DNA from: DSNY01 sp040752195
GTDB lineage: Bacteria > Pseudomonadota > Gammaproteobacteria > Burkholderiales > Burkholderiaceae_F
Assembly: GCA_040752195.1 (NCBI GenBank)
Contig: JBFMFC010000009.1
Coordinates: 1 to 64,000, forward strand
DNA: 64,000 bases
Direction: 5' to 3'
Positions 45,802-52,734 of this stretch are shown piece after piece. The stretch's first letter is position 1. The number at the start of each line of letters is the position of its first letter. The notes beneath the pieces were generated by a model. The model was not told the origin of the DNA. It saw only the letters and a list, made by a program, of their open reading frames with translations, and did no database searches. Position numbers and translations under genes: made by a program.

Positions 45802-46602
45802 GTGAGCCTCAGGGTGATCGTCGCGGGGGCGACGGGGTGGGCGGGGTCGGCGCTGGCGCGCGGGATCGCGCGGTGCGACGACATCAAGCTCGTCGCGGCG
45901 GTTTCGCGCAGCCATGCGGGGTTGAACCTCGGCGACGTGCTGGGCGAGCCGCGGCTCGACGCACCGATCGAGTCGAGCGCGGCCGCCGCGCTCGCCGCCG
46001 GCTGCGACGTCTTCGTCGAGTACACGTTGCCCGACGTCGCCAAGGGCAACGTGCTGGCCGCGCTCGCGGCCGGTGCGCACGTCGTCGTCGGCACGTCGGG
46101 CTTGACCGACGACGACTACGCGCAGATCGATGCCGCCGCGCGCGAGCGCGGGCGCGGCGTGCTCGCGTGCGGCAACTTCGCGATCACCGCGGTGCTGGCG
46201 ATGAAGTTCGCCGAGATCGCCGCGCGCTATGTCGATCACTTCGAAATCATCGACTACGCGCACGCGGGCAAGGTCGACGCGCCGAGCGGCACCGCGCGCG
46301 AACTGGCGTTCCGGCTCGGCCGCGTGCAGCCGCCCAAGCTCGACGTGCCGCTCGACGCCGTGCGCGGGCCGCGCGAGACGCGCGGCGCCACGCTCGGCGG
46401 CGTGCAGGTCCATTCGGTGCGGGCGCCGGGCTACGTGCTGTCGGTCGAGGCGATCTTCGGCGCACCGGGGCAGCGGCTGCACATCCGGCACGATTCCGGC
46501 GAAAGCGCCGAGCCCTACGTCGATGGCGCGTTGCTCGCGATCCGCGAAGTCGCCAAGCTCGTCGGCGTGCATCGCGGGCTCGACTCGGTGATGACATGGT
46601 GA
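45802..46602 (+). CDS. dapB: 4-hydroxy-tetrahydrodipicolinate reductase-like protein
   Basis: A 266-residue protein from a GTG start. The NAD(P) segment is VAGATGWAGSALARGI, FVEYTLPD replaces the usual FTxP signature region, VVGTSGLTDDD follows, and the substrate loop is DYAHAGKVDAPSGTA (compared with HH.KxDAPSGTA). It resembles DapB of diaminopimelate/lysine biosynthesis but departs from the canonical E(L/A)HHxxKxDAPSGTA motif (IDYAHAGKVDAPSGTA). It may be a divergent paralog. The stop overlaps the start of the methyltransferase gene. Confidence 0.75.
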   Translation: MSLRVIVAGATGWAGSALARGIARCDDIKLVAAVSRSHAGLNLGDVLGEPRLDAPIESSAAAALAAGCDVFVEYTLPDVAKGNVLAALAAGAHVVVGTSGLTDDDYAQIDAAARERGRGVLACGNFAITAVLAMKFAEIAARYVDHFEIIDYAHAGKVDAPSGTARELAFRLGRVQPPKLDVPLDAVRGPRETRGATLGGVQVHSVRAPGYVLSVEAIFGAPGQRLHIRHDSGESAEPYVDGALLAIREVAKLVGVHRGLDSVMTW

Positions 46603-47426
46603 TCGCGGGCCCCGCGCCGACCGAACGCTTCACCGACCGCGCCGCGAGTTACGCGCGCGCACGGCCCGGCTACCCCGACGCGATCGCGCCGATGCTCGCG
46701 CGCGAGCTCACCCTGCCCGCCGATGCCGTCGTCGCGGATCTGGGCAGCGGCACCGGGCTGTCGTGCGAACCGTTCCTGCGCGCCGGTTTCGAGGTGATCG
46801 GTGTCGAGCCGAACGACGCGATGCGCGCGGCCGGCGAACGGCGACTGGCCGCGTACCCGCGCTTTCGCAGCGTGGCCGGCACCGCGGAGGCGACCACGCT
46901 GCCGGACGCGAGCGTCGATCTCGTGATCGCCGCGCAGGCCTTCCACTGGTTCGACGTACCGCGCGCCCGCGCCGAGTCGCTGCGGATTCTCAAACGCCCC
47001 GCGCGCGCGGCACTGATCTGGAACGACCGCATCAGTACCGGCTCGCGCTTCGCCGAGGGCTACGAACGACTGCTGCTCGATTTCGGCATCGACTACGCCA
47101 AGATCAGGCACCGCCACGCGCACGAGGAGTCGGTGACCGAATTCTTCGGCGGCCCGGTGTGGCGCGAGCAGCGCTTCGCGAACCCGACCGAACTCGACTG
47201 GGACACGCTGGTCGAGCGGCTGAATTCCGCGTCGTACGTGCCGAAGCCCGATGCGCCGACGTACGCGCCGATGCTCGCGCGGCTGCGCGAGTTGTTCGAC
47301 GCGGGGCAACGCGACGGTCGGATCGTGATGGCGTACGATACGCGGGTGTTTTTCGGTGCTGTCATCGCGTGCATCGCAGACTGGCAGCCGGCGACCGGCC
47401 TGCCGCCGACCGTCAAGTCGGTTTAG
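46596..47426 (+). CDS. Class I SAM-dependent methyltransferase
   Basis: A 276-residue methyltransferase: VADLGSGTGLSCEPFLRAG is motif I (SAM binding), VIGVEPNDAMRAAGE motif II, and DLVIAAQAFHWFD the post-motif. The AFHWF segment is typical of the UbiE-like/methyltransferase-11 proteins. Substrate unknown. It is coupled to the dapB-like gene (start within its last codons). GC and coding style drop sharply after its stop. Confidence 0.85.
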   Translation: MVIAGPAPTERFTDRAASYARARPGYPDAIAPMLARELTLPADAVVADLGSGTGLSCEPFLRAGFEVIGVEPNDAMRAAGERRLAAYPRFRSVAGTAEATTLPDASVDLVIAAQAFHWFDVPRARAESLRILKRPARAALIWNDRISTGSRFAEGYERLLLDFGIDYAKIRHRHAHEESVTEFFGGPVWREQRFANPTELDWDTLVERLNSASYVPKPDAPTYAPMLARLRELFDAGQRDGRIVMAYDTRVFFGAVIACIADWQPATGLPPTVKSV

Positions 47427-47784
47427 TAGAGTGTCGTTAGCCCGTCACGCTTGGCGTTGATGGGTTCGATTACCGTGCAGACAGGGTTACCGATCAGCAC
47501 TGGGTGGGCGGCAGCTCCAACTCGGCAGCACGTCGCACTATCCAAGTGATTTACGGCGAGGTAGGTGGCGCCGTGATGCTCGGATGTCTCCGAATTCCGC
47601 ATTTACATTGCGATCATGCTTGTAACCCGCGGTCAGCGGTCGTTCGCCGGCTTCGACGTGCAATCTCAGTCTCGCCGGTTGCGCGAACAGCGGAGCATCC
47701 CCGTCAAGGCGACTCCTGGGCTGCGGTTGCCACCGCGCTGGTGGGCACAACAACCCGCTCAGCACAAGGAACGGAGGATTGGTC
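47427..47784. other. Left flank of the low-GC island, no gene supported
   Basis: About 360 bp with lower GC than the preceding genes and no supported coding sequence. It lies directly after the methyltransferase. The right end has ACGGAGGATT, a ribosome site for the ADP-ribosyltransferase-like gene. No tRNA, integrase or clear attachment repeat was seen. Confidence 0.4.
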
Positions 47785-48477
47785 TTGCACGTGCCCATGC
47801 CGGCAAAACTAGGCGTCGCGCCCGCTGAATTGATCGCTCGCTACCCCCGCCTGTACCACATGGCCGAACGGGACAGCCTTCCCTCGATTCTCAAACACGG
47901 CTTGCTGTCCACCTCGAGCCTGCTGGATCTCTATGCCGTCAATGGCACGCGACGAACGGCGATCGAGTCTGATGTCCGCAGCCAAAGCATCGCAATCGAA
48001 CATGCCAAGTTCGGCAGGGCCGTCGTTCGTGACCAATGTCCAATGAGCGTTGCATCGCTCAGGCGTTGTCTTCGGGACGGCCTTACGCCCCGAGACTGGA
48101 TACAGCTCCTCAACGCCCGCGTGTTCTTCTGGGTTAGCGAGAAGCGGCTTCATGGTCTACTTAACGCTGGCAACTATCGGCATCAGGAACATGATGTGCT
48201 GATCTTGGACACTGCGAGCGTCGTAAGAGACTACGCCAACGACATCGATCTTTGCCCGATCAACAGCGGCGCCTCAATTCCCTGGGTCCAACCACGCGGC
48301 AAGGACACATTTCGCCCGATCGCCGACTACCCGTGGAGCTACTGGCTCAAGAAGCGTGGGCGCAACGGTGACACGGTGGTAGAGCTAACTGTCAAGCGCG
48401 GTGTGACCGACGTGACGCGCCATCTCGTAGAGGCTTGGCGCATGAGAGGCGAGAAGCGACTCCGCCGACTCGCCTAG
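47785..48477 (+). CDS. DarT/KptA-like putative ADP-ribosyltransferase (DUF7002-type)
   Basis: About 230 residues. The N-terminal YPRLYHMAERDSLPSILKHGLLS echoes the first motif of DarT and KptA ADP-ribosyltransferases (LYH … SI … GLL). RVFFWVSEKRLHGLLNAGNY and HDVLILDTASVV occupy the middle positions. I recall such sequences under the name DUF7002. The start is uncertain: GGAGG at 47773–47777 best fits the TTG at 47785, with GTG 47791 and ATG 47797 as alternatives. It converges on the kinase–synthetase gene with a seven-base gap. A partner macrodomain is encoded 2 kb away. An active toxin or base-modifying role is inferred. Confidence 0.6.
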   Translation: MHVPMPAKLGVAPAELIARYPRLYHMAERDSLPSILKHGLLSTSSLLDLYAVNGTRRTAIESDVRSQSIAIEHAKFGRAVVRDQCPMSVASLRRCLRDGLTPRDWIQLLNARVFFWVSEKRLHGLLNAGNYRHQEHDVLILDTASVVRDYANDIDLCPINSGASIPWVQPRGKDTFRPIADYPWSYWLKKRGRNGDTVVELTVKRGVTDVTRHLVEAWRMRGEKRLRRLA

Positions 48478-48484
48478 CGATAGG

Positions 48485-50110
48485 TCACCAATTCCGGCGA
48501 TCGATCACGCTTCGCCAGTGGAAGCGTGTGTTTATGAGGCTTACCGGAACTTGCGCAACGCGCTCAACGTCCTCGATGAATCGCTTCGAATCAGGATGAA
48601 GCTGCTCGTACCGCCGAGCCCCTGCGTTTTTGCCCCACAGCAAGTCGACGAACGTGAGCGCTATGTCAGTTGGTGCGTTCAAAAGAACGGCGCGACGCAG
48701 TTGATCCCAATCGAACTCAGCGACTCGCCGGGGGCGCCCCGTTCTAGAACCGACCTCTTGTCTCTTTAGAGGCTCGGGGTCGATTTTCGCTCGGGCAGCA
48801 ACGATGTCCCATGAAACGTCCTGCGACATATACCCGGACGAACCCTCTGTGTTGCCCACACGAATCGGATATGTGCGGCACACCATGACGACCCGGCGAA
48901 TCCGCCGCGCGGGGATGCCGGCTTCCGCCATGCACCCCCCCACGGTCGTATCTCGCGAAGTGACGTGCGGATAGAAGCCGTGATACAGACTCAGCGAAGT
49001 TCCTTGTGTTCCTTCAAGCAGGATTCGTTGACCGGAGGCGTAGGCTTCCTCCAGCAGATCGATTGTGGGACGAACGAATGGCTTGAGCTCCGGCACATCT
49101 CTGGCGAGTCGAACGCCCCTCTTGCCGTCGCGGCCCAAGATTCGGCGTGCGGCTGACGCGCCCACCCCCTGCCCCGTCGAGGCGATCGCGGTAACAACGC
49201 CCGAGGGCTCGTTCTCATCGGCTATGTCCCGTTGCTCAATGATCATGGCCTGCGGGTCAATGCTCAACCGCTCGGCCGTAACAAAGCAATCCTGAATCTC
49301 CCTCATCAAGACCGACACGTTGATTTGCGCCCCAGGTCCCAGAATCAGCTTCGCTTCGGTATTGTGAAGGGTGCCGGATGGCAAGTGAACGAACGTGTGC
49401 GGCTTGTCTAACAGCACCTTGTGACCAGCGTTTGGGCCGCCCACTCGAACTAGGTATCCGTATTCCTTGGCCAGGTAGGAGGCGATATGGCCCTTGCCCT
49501 CGCTTCCGTACTGCCCCCCGACCAGAACATCAACGCAAGGTTCGACGATCCGTGGGCGAAGGCCGAGAGCGGCCGTCGCCTGCACGAGTACATCAATCTC
49601 TTGACAACGCTGGCTATCAATCGAGATGTCCGCATAGTCGCGCAGTGCCATCACGCGTCGTTCTGTCAAGTTTCTTGACACCTCGGCATACGTTTGCGGA
49701 TCGCCCGGTCGGCGCCTCGCTCTGAACCGCCGCTCAAGCTCGTCGGGGGGCGCCCAGACGTGTATGTGAACGACGCGATACTTGCTCGAAAACGCCTTCC
49801 TCACTTCGTCGATCTGCTCTTTGATGCGAACAGAGTCAATGACGATTAGGGGTGCCCTTTCGAATGTCTCATCGGCGAGGATGCGTTGGCCGAGTTCCGT
49901 GGCAATCCACTTGCCATTGGTTTCCCGATCCAGTCGATCTCCCGCGCGTTGCATTGGCGCGCGTTCAACGCGAGTTCGCGGAAACCGTTTAAGGATGACG
50001 TCCTTTGTCTTAAGTAGCGCACTCTGCACCCGCTGCGTCAATCGCCTGGCCAGCTCGGACTTCCCCGAGGCGATCGGGCCAGAGATCAAGACGATTCGCT
50101 TCTCCGACAT
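48485..50110 (-). CDS. P-loop nucleotide-kinase–adenylosuccinate-synthetase-like (PurZ-like) fusion
   Basis: A 541-residue fusion. Residues 1–185 form a P-loop nucleotide-kinase-type domain (Walker A GPIASGKS, 11–18; a lid-like Arg-rich segment near 125–152). From about 192 a complete PurA-type synthetase follows: GQYGSEGKG at 199–207, GGPNAGH with His230 (PurA His41), STGQGVG, EGTQGTSL, YPHVTSRDTTVGG, and RRAVLLNAPTDIALT. Ser203 sits where PurA has its catalytic Asp (GDEGKG). I recall the same replacement in phage PurZ, which acts on dGMP to start 2-aminoadenine synthesis. The ATG abuts the stop of the upstream peptidase–macrodomain gene. It is unlikely to be the housekeeping purA, given the fusion, the island and the Ser. 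Confidence 0.75.
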   Translation of the reverse strand: MSEKRIVLISGPIASGKSELARRLTQRVQSALLKTKDVILKRFPRTRVERAPMQRAGDRLDRETNGKWIATELGQRILADETFERAPLIVIDSVRIKEQIDEVRKAFSSKYRVVHIHVWAPPDELERRFRARRRPGDPQTYAEVSRNLTERRVMALRDYADISIDSQRCQEIDVLVQATAALGLRPRIVEPCVDVLVGGQYGSEGKGHIASYLAKEYGYLVRVGGPNAGHKVLLDKPHTFVHLPSGTLHNTEAKLILGPGAQINVSVLMREIQDCFVTAERLSIDPQAMIIEQRDIADENEPSGVVTAIASTGQGVGASAARRILGRDGKRGVRLARDVPELKPFVRPTIDLLEEAYASGQRILLEGTQGTSLSLYHGFYPHVTSRDTTVGGCMAEAGIPARRIRRVVMVCRTYPIRVGNTEGSSGYMSQDVSWDIVAARAKIDPEPLKRQEVGSRTGRPRRVAEFDWDQLRRAVLLNAPTDIALTFVDLLWGKNAGARRYEQLHPDSKRFIEDVERVAQVPVSLINTRFHWRSVIDRRNW

Positions 50111-51442
50111 CTATCGCCTTGAGGTGGGGAGGTCATAGACGAAAACCCTTACCCCCTTCCAGCCGATCTCTTCTTCGATGAGATCGCGGATGATGGGCCA
50201 CGAACCTCCGGCTTGGCCGGTGCCAATTCGCGGCAGATGCACGGAGGCCCCTTTTTTCTTCGCGAACTCACCAACCTCGCGCAGGCATTCCCGAAGGGCT
50301 TTGTACCGGATGCGAGGCACGTTCGAGGGGCCGAAACCGGCTTGGGCCACCATCGACATCAAGTAGAGGGCGGGTTCGACCTCAGTGCGATGCGTGCGAC
50401 CCAAAGCCAAGTTCTCGCGACTGGCCGCCCAGGCGTGAAAGTCGGCTTGCGCCTGCGGCCACTTCTTCTTTACGGCACCAGCGAAACCCAGCGGTGTCCA
50501 AGTCGGCGTGCGATTGTTTACGATCTGTGCCACGACACGTGCGCCGGAGCCACGAGGTGCTGTGGCATCGCCGATGACGTACTCGATGAACGGTGCGGCA
50601 CGTGGCAGCTCCCGGATAGGCAAAGCGAAGCCAGCGACTCGTGGGAAAGCCTGCCCGCCGTAGGCAGGCAGCCCAATACATTCCACCCGCACCTCTTCCT
50701 TCAATGGCGGCCAGTTCTCCTCGCCTTTCGAGGTGAATGCGATAGCCGTACACTGTTCAATTGTTGGACTCACGCGAAGCTTGGGCGCACGGCGGTCGAC
50801 CTTGAGCGCACGGGAGGTCGCCAAGTAGTCAAGTCTTATCTTTGCCGGTGTCTCGCCGGCCTCCGACAAACGCGATGCGCTAAACACAGCGAGGGCGAAG
50901 TCCACGAGCCGGGCGAGACGCAGCAGTAACGCTTCTGTCGATACCCTGAGCTCGCGACGGCGCTCGCGGATCCAGTCCATGGTTAACTGGTCGGGCGAAG
51001 GCAAGTCGAAACTCTCCGAAGGCATGAGAACTTCTGCGGCCCCGAGGTTACAGAGCAACTCAAGTTGCCACGCATCCGGGCGAACTTCGTGACCCAGCCG
51101 ATATCGCGGTGCTTCATTGAAGTCAGGAAAGAGCGTGTGGACGATCTCGTGAGCGATTGAGAAATTGATCCGCGTACGAGGTTGGGCTGGATTGAACACG
51201 ATGCTCGGTGGATGACCCTCGGCCTGCGTCACCATCGCATCGCGAACCTCGTCTGACACGGATACTTCATACCCCAACACTCGGGCAAGCGCGAATGAGT
51301 CAAACGGCGGTCCAACCCATCCGTTGTCAAGCGCGCGCAGCGCTAGGTCACGCGCTGCGTGTTCGATCGCCTGCAATGGATCGCGGTCGCACGCAAAGGC
51401 GAGTACGGACGGATGCGTCCAGGCGATATCAGTGGAGATCAT
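50111..51442 (-). CDS. ImmA/IrrE metallopeptidase–macrodomain fusion
   Basis: A 443-residue fusion. The N-terminal part is an ImmA/IrrE zinc peptidase: HEIVH at residues 98–102 (FSIAHEIVHTLFPDF) and the downstream Glu/Leu segment ELLCNLGAAEVLMPSE. A linker of about 80 residues follows. From about 285 to the end is a macrodomain: YVIGDATAPRGSGARVVAQIVNN, PLGFAGAVKKKWP, VHLPRIGTGQAGGSW, the phosphate-binding loops expected for ADP-ribose. ImmA/IrrE enzymes cleave repressors after damage signals; macrodomains bind or remove ADP-ribose. Its stop directly precedes the ATG of the kinase–PurZ-like gene, so the pair is one operon. Confidence 0.8.
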   Translation of the reverse strand: MISTDIAWTHPSVLAFACDRDPLQAIEHAARDLALRALDNGWVGPPFDSFALARVLGYEVSVSDEVRDAMVTQAEGHPPSIVFNPAQPRTRINFSIAHEIVHTLFPDFNEAPRYRLGHEVRPDAWQLELLCNLGAAEVLMPSESFDLPSPDQLTMDWIRERRRELRVSTEALLLRLARLVDFALAVFSASRLSEAGETPAKIRLDYLATSRALKVDRRAPKLRVSPTIEQCTAIAFTSKGEENWPPLKEEVRVECIGLPAYGGQAFPRVAGFALPIRELPRAAPFIEYVIGDATAPRGSGARVVAQIVNNRTPTWTPLGFAGAVKKKWPQAQADFHAWAASRENLALGRTHRTEVEPALYLMSMVAQAGFGPSNVPRIRYKALRECLREVGEFAKKKGASVHLPRIGTGQAGGSWPIIRDLIEEEIGWKGVRVFVYDLPTSRR

Positions 51443-51644
51443 GAGCTGGGCAAGACTATCAGTAAATCACCATTGATGACCTAGCGGATCGCAGTTCTTG
51501 GACCGTTGTACCCTGACAGCGAGCTGCCGAGCACAAAGGATCCGACCGCAAGCAATTACCACCACCGTCGTCGTCGACCGTGGATATGACGCCACGCAAC
51601 TCGGACTTCGCAACCCGTCTGAAGGGGCCCCACGGCTCGCCCGT

Positions 51645-51835
51645 GCCACCCGCTCCGGCCACCGACGCCACCACCACCCCCGCTCGACCCGCCGCCGCCC
51701 GATCGTGAGTCCGCCCCCTGGCGGCGAAGCGGCTGCGCTGGCGGTCGCACCGAGTTCGCCGAGGCTGCTGCTGAGCGAGCCGATGTCGGCGAGGGAATCG
51801 CCGCTACTTTCGGTGTAGTCGTACGCGCCACCGCG
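51645..51835 (-). pseudogene. Duplicated C-terminal fragment of DUF2207 protein
   Basis: The minus strand reads TESSGDSLADIGSLSSSLGELGATASAAASPPG and, after a frameshift, SRSGGGGSSGGGGGVGGRSGW. This parallels the C-terminus of the intact DUF2207 gene (SSTDSLADVGSLSSSLGELG, then Gly/Ser-rich, ending GGSGW) at 52735–52920. The DNA is roughly 80% alike by eye. No other part of that gene is present. A RHH/ParE pair lies between the two copies, so the fragment probably stems from a tandem paralog that was truncated when the pair or the island arrived. Confidence 0.75.
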
Positions 51836-51925
51836 ACGGCGTCGGCGCACGCGCTGTAGCACCCTCGTGCTACAGTGCGCCGCAGCACCCGCACTGAACT
51901 GTGCCACGCCGCGCGATACGTTTTT

Positions 51926-51988
51926 CCCTCACCGCAACCCTTGGGCCTTTCCTCCGTCTCTCTTCGGGAGAAGCACCCAAGGTGAGGG
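51926..51988. repeat. Inverted-repeat hairpin (REP-like)
   Basis: CCCTCACC at 51926–51933 pairs with GGTGAGGG at 51981–51988. Inner arms CCTTGGG and CCCAAGG extend the stem with a bulge of a few bases. The middle CTCTTCGGGAGA forms a second small hairpin. It resembles the common proteobacterial CTCTCCC…GGGAGAG repeats and the one at 39612. Confidence 0.5.
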
Positions 51989-52053
51989 ACTGCGGCGTCG
52001 AATTCGGCGGCGAGTCATGCAGTCCGGTAAGTCTCGATCAATGGAGGTTCGCC

Positions 52054-52338
52054 ATGTCGACAACCACGATTCGCCTTCCCGACGACCTCAAGGCCCGCGT
52101 TGCCGCGGCCGCCAAGCGCGCGGGCACGACCGCGCATGGCTTCATCCTGCAAGCGATCGCCGAAAAGACGGACGAGGAAGAGCGGCGCAACGAATTCCAT
52201 GAGGTCGCCGAGAAGCGCTACGCCACCATCGTCGCCACGGGCAAGACGGTTCCGTGGAGCGAGATGCGCGCCTATCTTGCGGGTCGCGTCGCCGGCAAGA
52301 AGGCACGCCGGCCAACCGCGAAAAAGCTGGGGCGGTAG
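52054..52338 (+). CDS. Ribbon-helix-helix antitoxin
   Basis: A 94-residue protein. MSTTTIRLPDDLKARVAAAAKRAGTT is a CopG/RHH DNA-binding N-terminus, and the C-terminal half is basic with YATIVATGKTVPWSEMRAYL. GGAGG six bases upstream marks the start. It precedes a ParE-type toxin gene by ten bases, the normal antitoxin–toxin order. It should repress its own promoter and neutralise the toxin. Confidence 0.87.
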   Translation: MSTTTIRLPDDLKARVAAAAKRAGTTAHGFILQAIAEKTDEEERRNEFHEVAEKRYATIVATGKTVPWSEMRAYLAGRVAGKKARRPTAKKLGR

Positions 52339-52348
52339 GTTCGGTTGA

Positions 52349-52645
52349 ATGGCCCGAATCGAACTCGCCCCGGAGCTCGCGGACGACTTCGATCGCATCT
52401 TCAGCCATCTTGCGCAGCACGACCTCGAGCACGCGGCCGCGCGGATCCAGGAGATCGTTCAGGCGTTCGACGTGCTGCAGACGAATCCACTCATCGGACG
52501 CCCGACGTCAGGCAGCCTGCGCGAGCTGGTCATCGGGCGTCGCTCACGCGGCTACGTGGCGCTGTACCGGTACGTGCCGGAGATGGATACCGTTTTCATC
52601 CTTGCACTGCGCGGCCAGCGGGAAGCGGGCTATCAGCGCGGTTGA
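52349..52645 (+). CDS. RelE/ParE-family toxin
   Basis: A 98-residue toxin: IELAPELADDFDRIFSHLAQ is the first helix, NPLIGRPTSGSLRELVIG the turn, and GYVALYRYVPEMDTVFILALRGQREAGY the beta sheet of ParE/RelE. ParE poisons DNA gyrase; RelE cuts mRNA. The sequence is closer to the ParE type. It is the second gene of the RHH–toxin pair. It sits between an intact DUF2207 gene and a remnant of its C-terminus. Confidence 0.87.
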   Translation: MARIELAPELADDFDRIFSHLAQHDLEHAAARIQEIVQAFDVLQTNPLIGRPTSGSLRELVIGRRSRGYVALYRYVPEMDTVFILALRGQREAGYQRG

Positions 52646-52734
52646 CGACGCGCACGCGCGGTCGCCGCCGACGCCGGGCATGACGCGTAGCTCGGCCTCC
52701 GCGGCGCGATTCAGCCGCGCACCAACGCACGCAT

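Larger units (their letters stand above)
51443..52053. other. Right flank of the island with a DUF2207 tail remnant and a hairpin
   Basis: No intact gene. It contains the promoter side of the peptidase–macrodomain gene, the DUF2207 C-terminal remnant (51645–51835), a hairpin (51926–51988) and the ribosome site of the antitoxin gene (GGAGG at 52043). Confidence 0.5.

Noticed and set aside
47427..47784. A tRNA or attachment site flanking the island
   Set aside because: No cloverleaf or matching direct repeats could be found at either edge.
48485..50110. Housekeeping purA
   Set aside because: It is fused to a kinase, lies on a low-GC island, and has Ser instead of the catalytic Asp.
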